The translations under genes and the position numbers were made by a program. 64,000 nt of DNA. Origin: Arthrobacter sp. Leaf137 (lineage in GTDB: Bacteria; Actinomycetota; Actinomycetes; Actinomycetales; Micrococcaceae). Under the pieces are notes generated by a model. The model had not been told where the DNA came from. It worked only from the letters and a program-made list of their open reading frames with translations, and ran no database searches. Location of the stretch: assembly GCF_001423525.1 (NCBI RefSeq), contig NZ_LMOI01000021.1, positions 62,172 to 126,171 of the forward strand, written 5' to 3'. Position 1 is the first letter of the stretch. The number at the start of each line of letters is the position of its first letter. Positions 17,368 through 25,476 of the stretch are shown in pieces.

Positions 17368-18218
17368 TGTCCGATCTCCGTCCTGACGGCGAATAGTTCC
17401 GGAAAGAACGTCAGCTCCAGGGCTTTCTGCAGGAAGGTCACCCCGCTGGAGCCTCCGGTGCCCGTCTTCATCCCGATGGTGCGCTGCACGGTGCGGAGGT
17501 GGCGGAAGCGCCAGAGCTGGAAATTGTCCTCGAGGTCCACGAGTTCCTCGCAGGCCTCGTAGGCGCCCCAGTTCTCCGCCGCGTGCTCGTAGATGTACTT
17601 GAACAGCGGAACAAGTTCGGGCGTGAATTCGTGGGCGCGGGTGACGTCCCGTGCCAGGACTCCAGCCGGCACGTCGAAGCCCTGGCGGGAGAGGTAGGCC
17701 AGGAATTCGTCGTAGATGCTGGGAGCCGCGAGCAGTTCCTCCAGCATGGCGTGCGCTCCGGGATCGGACTCGAAGACCGGGAGCATCTTGCGGTTCTTGT
17801 TGCCGAGCACGAACTCGACCGCGCGGTACTGGGCCGACTGGAACCCCGAGGAGTTTGCCAGGAAGCCACGGAACTGTGAGTACTCGGTGGGCGTGAGCGT
17901 GGCGAGGACGGACCACTGCTCGGTGAGGGTCTTCTGGATGTGCTTGACGCGGGCGATGCCCTTCAGCGCCGAGCCGAGATTGTCGGCCCGCAGCCACGCC
18001 GCGGCGCTGCGCAATTCATGCAGCACGAGCTTCAGCCACAGCTCCGTGGTCTGGTGCTGGATGATGAACAGCAGCTCATCGTGGTGTTCGGGCTCGCTGA
18101 CCGGCTGTTGCGCATTCAGCAGCGTGGGCAGCTGCAGGTACGAGCCATAACTCATCCGGGAGCTGAAGTCGCGGACGATTCCCTTGTCCAGCTTGCGGGT
18201 GTTCTTCTCGACGGACAC
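17364..18218 (-). CDS. kynA: Tryptophan 2,3-dioxygenase
   Basis: A heme enzyme opening the indole ring of tryptophan to give N-formylkynurenine. The 284 residues include the family motifs SYGSYLQLPTLLNAQ, LLFIIQHQTTELWLKLVLHE and SQFRGFLANSSGFQSAQYRA; the proximal heme histidine is probably in LWRFRHLRTVQR. It lies between ribF and kynU and starts 31 bases after ribF ends, so it may be read from the ribF transcript. Together with kynU it converts tryptophan towards anthranilate. Confidence 0.95.
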   Translation of the reverse strand: MSVEKNTRKLDKGIVRDFSSRMSYGSYLQLPTLLNAQQPVSEPEHHDELLFIIQHQTTELWLKLVLHELRSAAAWLRADNLGSALKGIARVKHIQKTLTEQWSVLATLTPTEYSQFRGFLANSSGFQSAQYRAVEFVLGNKNRKMLPVFESDPGAHAMLEELLAAPSIYDEFLAYLSRQGFDVPAGVLARDVTRAHEFTPELVPLFKYIYEHAAENWGAYEACEELVDLEDNFQLWRFRHLRTVQRTIGMKTGTGGSSGVTFLQKALELTFFPELFAVRTEIGQ

Positions 18219-18249
18219 GTAAAGCCTTTCGCGTGCTTCCTGGGTGGTC

Positions 18250-19236
18250 CTAGTGCCGTGCCAGCAGCTGGTGCGCCTGCACCACGTCCAGTTTCATCTG
18301 GTCCACCAGGGCTTCGGGACCACGGTAGGCCACCATGCCGCGAAGGCGCGCCACGAATTCCACGATCACTGTCTGGCCGTACAGATCGAAGTCCTCCACG
18401 GCTTCCCGGGGCCGGTCGATGACGTGGGCTTCGACCTGCCGGCTGACGCCGTCGAACGTGGGGTTCGAGCCAACGGAAATGGCCGCCGGCCAGCGTTTGC
18501 CGGCCTCGTCCACCAGCCAGCCGGCGTAGATGCCGTCTGCCGGAATCAGACCGGAGGAGTTACTGGCCAGGTTCGCTGTGGGGAACCCGAGGGCGCGGCC
18601 GCGGGCTGCGCCGTGGACCACTTCGCCGCGCATCCGGTGGGGCCTGCCGAGCACCTCCGCCGCCGTGGCCACGTCGCCTTCCTGCAGTGCTTCGCGGACC
18701 CAGGTGGACGAGCAGCGCCGGTCCGTGCCGTCGTCGTCATGCAGCGGGTACCCCTCGGAGCCGAATTCGCTGATGACCTGTACCTCGAAGCCGAACTTCC
18801 CGCCCAGGGCCTTCATGGTCTCCAGGTCCCCGGAGTTGCCGCGGCCGAACCGGGCATCGTGGCCGATGACCACGTGGCTGGCGTGCAGGCAGTCCACCAG
18901 GTACTGCTCCACGAATTCTTCCGCCGTGAGGCTGGCAAGGTCGAGTGAATACTTGACCACCAGGATGGCGTCCAGGCCCAGCTCGCCGAGGGCCTCGAGC
19001 TTGTCCTCCAGGCCCATGATCAGGCGGGGGGCGCTCTCCGGGCGGTGGATGACGGCCGGGTGGGGATCGAACGTGACGGCAACGGCTTTGGAGTGCGTGA
19101 GCCTGGCGGAGCGAATGAGTTGGGACAGGACCTGCTGGTGCCCGCGGTGAACGCCGTCAAAGTTGCCAAAGGTGACAACGGATGGGCCAAAGTCCGCCGG
19201 GACCTCGGACGGATCGTTCCAGATGTAGACCATCAC
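18250..19236 (-). CDS. ribF: Bifunctional riboflavin kinase / FAD synthetase
   Basis: RibF phosphorylates riboflavin to FMN and adenylates FMN to FAD. The N-terminal nucleotidyltransferase domain has TFGNFDGVHRGHQQVL and the ISSTW-like region (CSSTWVREAL); the C-terminal kinase domain has GRALGFPTANL and DGIYAGW. The protein has 328 residues. It starts MMVYIW, and the second ATG (19233) is equally possible. It is downstream of truB in the conserved order, with two membrane-protein genes between. Confidence 0.95.
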   Translation of the reverse strand: MMVYIWNDPSEVPADFGPSVVTFGNFDGVHRGHQQVLSQLIRSARLTHSKAVAVTFDPHPAVIHRPESAPRLIMGLEDKLEALGELGLDAILVVKYSLDLASLTAEEFVEQYLVDCLHASHVVIGHDARFGRGNSGDLETMKALGGKFGFEVQVISEFGSEGYPLHDDDGTDRRCSSTWVREALQEGDVATAAEVLGRPHRMRGEVVHGAARGRALGFPTANLASNSSGLIPADGIYAGWLVDEAGKRWPAAISVGSNPTFDGVSRQVEAHVIDRPREAVEDFDLYGQTVIVEFVARLRGMVAYRGPEALVDQMKLDVVQAHQLLARH

Positions 19237-19310
19237 CCTCGCCTTAAACTGCCTGCAGCATCAATGATCCGCGGCCATCCGGCCGCGGAATTCTTCAAGG
19301 TTACCCGCAT

Positions 19311-19817
19311 TCACCGGTCCGCTTTTCCCAGCGAGGGCCGGCGCCGGTAGAGCCATACCAGGCCAAGGATGGGGAGTATCAGCGGGATGAACCCGTAGCC
19401 GCGGCCAAACATGGACCAGACCGTTTCGTGCGGGAACGCCACGGAGTCGAAGATGCTGAGGGAACCCACCACCACAACGCCCACCAACTCGACCAGGACT
19501 GCCGCCACGGAGACCTTGAACCAGGTGCTCCCCGCCTTGGCCAGCGACACCGTGGCCACGGCGTACACCAGGGCTGCGAAGGCGGACAGCAGGTAGGCCA
19601 CAGGGGCGTCGGAAAACTTGGTGAGGATCTGGTAGCCGGCGCGTGCTGTGGCCGAGATGGCAAAGACGGCGTACACCGCAATCAGCAGCCGGCCCGGGCC
19701 GGTATTGCGGGTGTTGCCGCCGGCGCCGGTGCGCGCCTTGTTCCTGCTGCCTTGGTCCGCCGCCATCGCGTCGGCGGACTGGGGGTGCTGGTCATTCACG
19801 TTGTGTGCTTCTTCCAC
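19311..19817 (-). CDS. Four-helix membrane protein, unknown
   Basis: A 168-residue protein: about 40 polar residues, then four hydrophobic helices (first GRLLIAVYAVFAISATARAG), ending in a basic RRRPSLGKADR tail. No catalytic motif is evident. It starts 2 bases after the upstream membrane-protein gene ends and sits between truB and ribF, so it is probably co-transcribed with them. Function unknown; I recall similar pairs near truB in other Micrococcaceae but could not check. Confidence 0.7.
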   Translation of the reverse strand: MEEAHNVNDQHPQSADAMAADQGSRNKARTGAGGNTRNTGPGRLLIAVYAVFAISATARAGYQILTKFSDAPVAYLLSAFAALVYAVATVSLAKAGSTWFKVSVAAVLVELVGVVVVGSLSIFDSVAFPHETVWSMFGRGYGFIPLILPILGLVWLYRRRPSLGKADR

Positions 19818-19818
19818 T

Positions 19819-20172
19819 TCAGTACCAGATCTGGTTCATTCGGGCGGCCATCACCAGGGCGGTCACGCCGACGGCGGCAAGGACAAAGTTGCTCCACCGG
19901 GTCCGTTCCAGGATGGACCAATAGACGGCGGCCGGGGGCAGCAGCATGGCAGTCACCAGGTAGCCCCAGAACTCCCAGGCCTCGCCGGCAATCGTTTCGC
20001 CGGCGATGACCCTGATGATCGACCCCACCAGGTAGACCATCAGGGCCACCTCCACTGCCGCGACGGACAGGATGGTGGCGTCGTTGGGTGCCTTCCTCAT
20101 GATGCCCGCAGCCAGGCAGATGACGGTGGAGAGGAGCCCAACGGCCAGGATGATGTAGAAATACGCGTCCAC
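19819..20172 (-). CDS. Small four-helix membrane protein, unknown
   Basis: A 117-residue protein made almost entirely of four hydrophobic segments, beginning YFYIILAVGLLSTVICLAAG. It is immediately adjacent to the truB stop and to the next membrane gene, so the three form one unit. No recognisable domain; a membrane subunit or structural role is possible, but nothing in the sequence says which. Confidence 0.7.
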   Translation of the reverse strand: MDAYFYIILAVGLLSTVICLAAGIMRKAPNDATILSVAAVEVALMVYLVGSIIRVIAGETIAGEAWEFWGYLVTAMLLPPAAVYWSILERTRWSNFVLAAVGVTALVMAARMNQIWY

Positions 20173-21108
20173 TCAGGCCTCCCCACCGGCCGCGGCGGAG
20201 TTGCCGTTACCGGGAGCGAACACCAGGACCGGTTTGGCGTAGTTGCCGCTGTCCGCCAGCAAGGCCACCAGGCTCCCGTCGGGAGCGAAGGCGGCTGCAG
20301 GGTGGTCGGCGGTTGCGGCGCCAGGGCTTCCCGGGGCCGCCCCGGCGGCAATCCGGCGGCCATAGGAAATCTCCGTGGTTTCCTCGGCGCTCAGCTCGCG
20401 GTTGGGCATGAGGGCCCGGGCGGCCTGCGACATCTCCAGCACGTCCAGCTCTTCGGCGAGCTGTTCCAGCGTGCGGGCCTGGTCCAGCGAGTACGGGCCA
20501 ACGTGGGTCCGCCGGAGGGCCGTAAGGTGTCCCCCCACCCCCAGGCCGTTGCCCAGGTCCCGGGCGAGGGCACGGATGTAGGTTCCCGAGGAGCACTCAA
20601 CGGTGACATCGATGTCGATGACGTCGGCCCCGGTGTCGCGCCGGATGCCGTGGACTTCGAACCTGTGGATGGTGACGGGCCGGGCGGCGAGCTTCACGTC
20701 CTCACCGGAGCGAACCCGGGCGTAGGCGCGTTCGCCGTTGACCTTGATGGCGCTGACGCTGCTGGGCACCTGCTGGATGCCGCCGGTGAGCGCTGCGACG
20801 CCGTCGTGGATGGCCTGCTCTGCCACCGCGGACGTGCCGGCCGAGGCAACCACGTCCCCTTCGGCGTCGTCCGTCACCGTGGACTGGCCCAGGCGGATGG
20901 TTGCAGTGTAGGTCTTGGACGTTCCCACGATGTAGGTGAGCAGGCGGGTGGCCTTATTGATGCCGACCACCAGCACCCCCGTGGCCATGGGATCAAGTGT
21001 GCCGGCATGGCCCACTTTCCGGGTCCCCGCGATGCGCCGCATCCGGCCAACCACATCATGGCTGGTCCATCCCTGCGGCTTGTCCACTATCACCAGTCCA
21101 GAAAGCAC
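20173..21108 (-). CDS. truB: tRNA pseudouridine(55) synthase
   Basis: TruB makes pseudouridine 55 in the T-arm of nearly all tRNAs. The 311-residue protein has the catalytic aspartate in GHAGTLDPMATGVLVVG, the KTYTATIRLGQST motif and a C-terminal PUA-like region. The start is GTG 21108 (VLSGLVIVDKPQGW). The much longer open frame upstream is antisense to an aminotransferase and is not real. It belongs to the nusA-infB-truB-ribF backbone but is separated from rbfA by four unrelated genes. Confidence 0.94.
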   Translation of the reverse strand: MLSGLVIVDKPQGWTSHDVVGRMRRIAGTRKVGHAGTLDPMATGVLVVGINKATRLLTYIVGTSKTYTATIRLGQSTVTDDAEGDVVASAGTSAVAEQAIHDGVAALTGGIQQVPSSVSAIKVNGERAYARVRSGEDVKLAARPVTIHRFEVHGIRRDTGADVIDIDVTVECSSGTYIRALARDLGNGLGVGGHLTALRRTHVGPYSLDQARTLEQLAEELDVLEMSQAARALMPNRELSAEETTEISYGRRIAAGAAPGSPGAATADHPAAAFAPDGSLVALLADSGNYAKPVLVFAPGNGNSAAAGGEA

Positions 21109-21186
21109 GCCTACCAGTATATCGGCGCTGGTTGGGGGCACAGCGCACGCCCTGCCCGGCCCGGTGGCAGCGCTAGGATGGCTGGC

Positions 21187-22362
21187 ATGCCTGAGCTTGC
21201 CGCCCATGTCCGCGACGTGCCCGTCAACCAGATCCGGGAAATCACCGAGGCCGCGTGGCGCACCCCCGGAGCGCTGGTGCTCAGCATCGGCGAGCCCGGG
21301 TTCGCGCTCCCCCGCCATGTCCTGGACGCCGGAATGGCCTGCCTGGACCGCGACGAGACGAACTACACGCCGAACGCCGGACTTCCCGCCCTCAGGGAGG
21401 CGTTCGCGGCGAGGTTCCGCGAGGAACAGGGCGTCGACGCCGGCGCCGACAGGGTCTATGTGGTTTCCGGGGCCCAGCAGGGCCTGCACTTTGCCATGAG
21501 CCTGCTGCTGTCCCCCGGCGATGAGATCCTGATACCCAATCCCGGCTACCCCACCTTTGCGATGACCAGCCGGCTCCTGAGCGCTGTTCCGGTGGGCTAT
21601 CCGCTGTACCCGGACCACGGCTTCCAGCCCCGCACGGCGGACATCGAGCCCCTCATCACGGCCAGGACCAGGGTGCTGGTGCTGAACTCCCCCTCCAACC
21701 CGCTCGGTGCCGTCCTCAGTGAGGACTCGGTCCGGGAACTGATGGATCTTGCCCGCCGTCACGACCTGTGGGTCATTTCGGACGAATGCTATGAGGCGTT
21801 CACCTACGATGTGCAGCACGTCAGTCCCGCACGGTACGACGCCGTCGCGCCAAGTGAGGCGCGCGTCTTCACCTCCCTGACACTGTCCAAAACGTATGGC
21901 CTGACAGGACTTCGGATCGGCGCGCTTGTGTGCCCGCCCGGGTTGCAGCAGCAGATGGACAACGTCATGGAATCGATCGTGTCCTGCGTCGCCGCTCCCT
22001 CCCAGTACGCGGCGCTGGCGGCGCTGACCGGGCCGCAGGACTATGTGCAGCACGCCCACCGGCACTACCGGAACAACAGGGACGCCGCCTCCGCAGTCCT
22101 CGACGGCAAGAACATCCCGTACCTGCGGGCGCAGGGTGCGTTCTACCTGTGGGCGGACATGTCCCACGTCAGCGGTGGCGACGTCCGGCAGTGGGTGCGC
22201 CGGTTCCTGGCCGATTCCGGTGTTGCGCTGGCGCCCGGCACCGCGTTCGGCACCATCGGCGAAGGCTGGGTCCGGATAGCCCTCTGCGGCAGGCAGCAGG
22301 ATCTGCTGGAGGGCCTGTCCAGGCTTCCGGCACGGGCGGCGGACTGCACGCAGGCCGGTTAG
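21187..22362 (+). CDS. PLP-dependent class I/II aminotransferase
   Basis: A 391-residue fold-type I aminotransferase. The substrate-binding IGEPGFALP, the cofactor-binding VLNSPSNPLGAVLS, the PLP aspartate in VISDECYEAFTYD and the Schiff-base lysine in SLTLSKTYGLTGLRIG are all seen. The family includes aspartate/aromatic aminotransferases; substrate specificity cannot be told. AGGA lies 8 bases before ATG 21187; an ATG at 21178 is the alternative. The end overlaps the convergent thioredoxin gene by 4 bases. It points against the surrounding backbone. Confidence 0.9.
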   Translation: MPELAAHVRDVPVNQIREITEAAWRTPGALVLSIGEPGFALPRHVLDAGMACLDRDETNYTPNAGLPALREAFAARFREEQGVDAGADRVYVVSGAQQGLHFAMSLLLSPGDEILIPNPGYPTFAMTSRLLSAVPVGYPLYPDHGFQPRTADIEPLITARTRVLVLNSPSNPLGAVLSEDSVRELMDLARRHDLWVISDECYEAFTYDVQHVSPARYDAVAPSEARVFTSLTLSKTYGLTGLRIGALVCPPGLQQQMDNVMESIVSCVAAPSQYAALAALTGPQDYVQHAHRHYRNNRDAASAVLDGKNIPYLRAQGAFYLWADMSHVSGGDVRQWVRRFLADSGVALAPGTAFGTIGEGWVRIALCGRQQDLLEGLSRLPARAADCTQAG

Positions 22363-22781
22363 CTGCCCGCGCCAGTCAGGGCCTTGTCCAGCCAGCTCCG
22401 CAGCGCATCGGCAGGAGCGGCTCCGGCCTGGCGCGCGGCCACCTTGCCGTCCACCAGGACCATCAGCGTGGGGATGGCCTGGACGTCGAACCTGCGGGAC
22501 AGCGCCGGCGACTTGTCCACATCCACCTTCACGAGCTTGATCGCGCCTGGCCGCTCCCGTGCGAGCTTGTCCAGGACAGGGCTGACCATGCGGCACGGAC
22601 CGCACCATGCGGCCCAGAAGTCCACGAGCACCGGCACCGGTGACTCCTCGGCGACACGGCCGAAGTCAGCGTCTCCTGCGTCCACGATCCACGGCAGCCC
22701 GGCCTTGCAGTCGCCGCAACGGGGCCTGCCGGCAGCCTGCACCGGAATCCGGTTGGTCTTGCCGCACGCGGTACAGGCCAT
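22359..22781 (-). CDS. Thioredoxin with N-terminal zinc ribbon (Trx2/TrxC type)
   Basis: A 140-residue cytoplasmic thiol-disulfide reductase. Two CxxC pairs (C3/C6 and C22/C25) form a zinc ribbon typical of thioredoxin 2, and the active site WCGPC is at residues 59-63. The cis-proline loop AIPTLMVLV follows. The ATG at 22781 begins MACTACGKTN; a GTG at 22793 is an alternative. It sits 16 bases after the deaminase gene, likely in one transcript. E. coli TrxC is oxidative-stress inducible; nothing here shows the same. Confidence 0.9.
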   Translation of the reverse strand: MACTACGKTNRIPVQAAGRPRCGDCKAGLPWIVDAGDADFGRVAEESPVPVLVDFWAAWCGPCRMVSPVLDKLARERPGAIKLVKVDVDKSPALSRRFDVQAIPTLMVLVDGKVAARQAGAAPADALRSWLDKALTGAGS

Positions 22782-22797
22782 GAGTGTTGTTTCCACG

Positions 22798-23283
22798 TCA
22801 GTACTCCGTCCGTTCCTTGTTGGCGCCCCACGCCTTGAAAGGGGCGTCCGACGCCGGGAGGTCACCACGGGTCACAGGCATGAGATCCGTGCGGGTACCG
22901 TCGAAGTACTCGTAGAACAGGGCATCGTCGAAGCCGGCCGCGGCCGCACCGTGGCGGTCTGCGGCGAAGTAGACGCGGTCGATCCGGGCCCAGAGGGCGG
23001 ACGCGAGGCACAGCGGGCAAGGCTCGCAGCTCGCATAGAGGACCGCGCCCTGCAGGTTGAAGTCCGCTGTTCCGGCAGCTGCCGCACGGATGGCCACCAC
23101 CTCGGCGTGGGCGGTGGGGTCGTTGTCGCGGGTGACCCGGTTGACGCCTTCGAAGACCCGCCCGTCGGCCGTCACCACCACCGCGCCGAAGGGGCCGCCG
23201 CCGCGGCCGACGTTTTCCGTTGCCAGGCCCACGGCCTGCTGAAGGTAGCGGGAAGGGCTGTTTTCGTCAGGTGCCGTGGTCAT
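22798..23283 (-). CDS. Cytidine/guanine deaminase-family enzyme
   Basis: A 161-residue zinc deaminase with HAE at residues 59-61 and CEPCPLC at 86-92, giving the three zinc ligands and the catalytic glutamate. The C-terminal FYEYFDGTRTDLMP and the ending WGANKERTEY resemble B. subtilis-type guanine deaminase more than tRNA deaminase TadA, so guanine to xanthine is the likely reaction. It is transcribed with the thioredoxin gene. Substrate is inferred. Confidence 0.82.
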   Translation of the reverse strand: MTTAPDENSPSRYLQQAVGLATENVGRGGGPFGAVVVTADGRVFEGVNRVTRDNDPTAHAEVVAIRAAAAGTADFNLQGAVLYASCEPCPLCLASALWARIDRVYFAADRHGAAAAGFDDALFYEYFDGTRTDLMPVTRGDLPASDAPFKAWGANKERTEY

Positions 23284-23465
23284 AGCTCGATCCTAGCCAT
23301 GGGGCGGGCCGTTGGGGGGGGTCAAAATGGGGTCGGTTTCAGGGGGAAAGCACCGATGACATCCTGGCGCCGCAGGCATATCCTTGCCCCCGGGGGTCCG
23401 CATTTTTTGCCTCTTGGGAGGCTTCCTATCCGGCCCGCTAAGGGCACGCACCCGGAGTACCCACA

Positions 23466-24626
23466 ATGAAGAAGAAGATCACCATTATTGGTTTGGTGGC
23501 GGCTGTGGTGGCTTTTGCCCCAGCCAGCCCGTCGACAGCCTCTGACAAGGGCCATGACGACCCCAAGCCGGAAGACGTTGCCACCGGCCTTGCCACGCCG
23601 TTGCACCTGGCCCTCGGAACAGCGAAATCCATCTACGTGAGCCAGGACTTCGCCGGCAAGCTGAGCCGGGTCAACCGGGACGGCACCGTCGAAGATGTCT
23701 ATGCCAGCCCCAAGCCCGGGTGGGACATAGCAGGAGTGGACACCCGCGGGGCCACAACGTTCTTCCTCGAAAGCACCGGTGCCGGCCTGGGCAAGCCGGA
23801 GAACCTTGAAGGCTACCTGAAAGCCATCAGCCCGAACGGGGATGTCAGGACCATCGCCAACTTCGCCGACTACGAGCGGGAGAACAACCCCGACGGCGAC
23901 CAGGAGTACGGCTTCGGTGACGATGTCAGTGACGCGTGCCTGCAGCAGTGGCCCAAGGAGTCCCCGGCTCCTGCCCGCTATACGGGTACCGTCGATTCGC
24001 ATCCCTACGCGCTGGCCGTTCAGGGCAATACCGCCTACGTGGCTGACGCCGGAATGAACGCCATCCTCAGCATCAACCTGCGGTCCGGCGAGATTTCCAC
24101 CCTGGCCGTCCTGCCGCCGCGGCCGGTGGTCATTCCTGAAACTGCTGCCCGTCCGGAGGCGGAAGGCGGTCTCGGCGTGCCAGCCTGCGTCGCGGGATAC
24201 GAGTACGCATTCGAGCCGGTGCCCACCGATGTGGAGATCGGCCAGGACGGCTGGCTGTACGTGACGTCGCTTCCCGGCGGACCGGAAAGCCCGGCCCTCG
24301 GGGACCGCGGTGCGATCTTCCGGATCAACCCATGGAACGGCAGGACGAAGGTGTGGGCGGACGAAATCCTCAGCCCCACTGGTTTGGCCATCGCGGACAA
24401 CGGTGACGTCTATGTGGCTTCGCTGTTCGGCGGGAAGATCCTGAAGTTCAGCGGTTGGAAGGGCGAGCGTTCGGAGTTCCTCACGGTCAACCAGCCGGCC
24501 GACGTGGAGATCCAGGGGCGGACACTGTACGCCACCACGGACGTGCTGCCGGCAATGCTGGGACCTGAACCCCCAGCCGGTCCCCCGCCGGCAACCGGCA
24601 AGCTCATCAAGGCCGGCATCCGCTAG
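23466..24626 (+). CDS. Secreted ScyD/ScyE-like beta-propeller protein
   Basis: A 386-residue exported protein with a clear signal peptide (KKKITIIGLVAAVVAFAPA, cleavage near STAS). The mature part has repeated blades with SGEISTLAVLP, DVEIGQDGWLYVTSLPGGPE and TGLAIADNGDVYVASLFGG, typical of the ScyD/ScyE family related to NHL/SMP-30 propellers. Function in actinobacteria is unknown. A GGAG lies 10 bases before the ATG. The 182 bases upstream hold a C/T-run-rich leader with no clear promoter. It shares a terminator with convergent rbfA. Confidence 0.82.
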   Translation: MKKKITIIGLVAAVVAFAPASPSTASDKGHDDPKPEDVATGLATPLHLALGTAKSIYVSQDFAGKLSRVNRDGTVEDVYASPKPGWDIAGVDTRGATTFFLESTGAGLGKPENLEGYLKAISPNGDVRTIANFADYERENNPDGDQEYGFGDDVSDACLQQWPKESPAPARYTGTVDSHPYALAVQGNTAYVADAGMNAILSINLRSGEISTLAVLPPRPVVIPETAARPEAEGGLGVPACVAGYEYAFEPVPTDVEIGQDGWLYVTSLPGGPESPALGDRGAIFRINPWNGRTKVWADEILSPTGLAIADNGDVYVASLFGGKILKFSGWKGERSEFLTVNQPADVEIQGRTLYATTDVLPAMLGPEPPAGPPPATGKLIKAGIR

Positions 24627-24647
24627 GCAGGCAGCAGGGATTCCAAA

Positions 24648-24689
24648 AACGCAGCAGGCCCGGACCAAATGGTCCGGGCCTGCTGCGTT
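24648..24689 (-). terminator. Intrinsic terminator of rbfA (shared with scyD-like gene)
   Basis: A perfect 19-bp stem with a 4-base loop lies 9 bases after the rbfA stop. On the minus strand it is followed by a T-run (GTTTTTGG), as expected for Rho-independent termination of rbfA. On the plus strand the T-run is weak, so it is less efficient for the convergent gene. Confidence 0.88.
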
Positions 24690-24698
24690 GGTCATGCC

Positions 24699-25226
24699 TT
24701 ACTTGGTGCTGTCCGCGTCCTTGTTGGCGTCTTCATCGATGTCGTCGTCGCCGGCGAGGTCAAGGTCCTCTTCGTCGAAGTCGTCTTCATCGATGTCAAC
24801 ATCCTCGGGAGCATCGCTCTTGTAGGGATCAGCTTCGCCTGCGTGCTTGGCGTTGGCAGCCAGGGCGGCCACCTCAGCGTCGCGCTTCTTGGCTTCCCGC
24901 AGCAGTTCCTCCAGGTTGGACGCAACCACGGGAATCTGGTCAGCCACGAACTCAAGCGTGGGGGTCAGCCGGACCGTGATGTTGCGGCCCACTTCCTGCC
25001 GCAGCACACCCTTGGCCTTCTCAAGCCCCTTGGCAGCATCGGCCTGGACGGCCTGGTCACCCAAAACGGTGTAGTACACAGTGGCATGCTGCAGGTCGTT
25101 GGTCACCCGGGCATCGGTGACAGTAATACCTTCAAGCCGCGGATCCTTGACCTTCCGGCCAAGAGCCTCAGCAACAACAACCTTAATCCGCTGCGCCAAC
25201 TTGGCAGCACGTGCCGGATCAGCCAT
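24699..25226 (-). CDS. rbfA: 30S ribosome-binding factor
   Basis: RbfA helps mature the 5' end of 16S rRNA and is needed for cold adaptation. The 175-residue protein has the KH-like core (RIKVVVAEALGRKVKDPRLEG cut at its ends by non-conserved residues, then VTDARVTNDLQHATVYYTVLG). A long acidic tail of about 50 residues, rich in Asp and Glu, is common in actinobacterial RbfA. The start is the ATG at 25226 with AGGAG upstream. It follows infB across a 250-base gap that contains a large inverted repeat. Confidence 0.95.
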   Translation of the reverse strand: MADPARAAKLAQRIKVVVAEALGRKVKDPRLEGITVTDARVTNDLQHATVYYTVLGDQAVQADAAKGLEKAKGVLRQEVGRNITVRLTPTLEFVADQIPVVASNLEELLREAKKRDAEVAALAANAKHAGEADPYKSDAPEDVDIDEDDFDEEDLDLAGDDDIDEDANKDADSTK

Positions 25227-25329
25227 TACCACTCCTAAATATTTGGATGTACGACGGCGCGTTAGCGACTTGCGTACAAAAGGTTCGGTTAATTGCCACG
25301 CACCTAAGGCGAGTCTACGACGGACCCGC

Positions 25330-25445
25330 GTTGGATTTTTTCCGGCGGCCTGGGAGTGGCATCGGGCCTGTCGGAGCCGGGCGGTTTGCGGTCGAAGATC
25401 GAAAACCGCCCGGCGAAGGGGCGGGGCCGCCGGAAAAAATCCAAC
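25330..25445. repeat. Nested inverted repeat between infB and rbfA
   Basis: A perfect 21-bp outer repeat (25330-25350 and 25425-25445; half-arm GTTGGATTTTTTCCGG) encloses a second perfect 11-bp repeat, CCGGGCGGTTT (25377-25387) with its complement (25403-25413). In the infB-to-rbfA transcript this could fold as a stem on a stem with T-runs inside the outer arm. It may terminate, attenuate or protect the infB mRNA end. It has no coding content. Confidence 0.8.
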
Positions 25446-25476
25446 GGCCCCGACCTTCTGTTACAGCTCGACCAAC

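Noticed and set aside
19648-21186. N-terminal extension of the aminotransferase
   Set aside because: Antisense to truB and the membrane genes; the family start is at 21187 or 21178.
21109-22608. N-terminal extension of truB to about 811 codons
   Set aside because: The extra 500 codons are antisense to the aminotransferase; TruB homologues start at the GTG at 21108.
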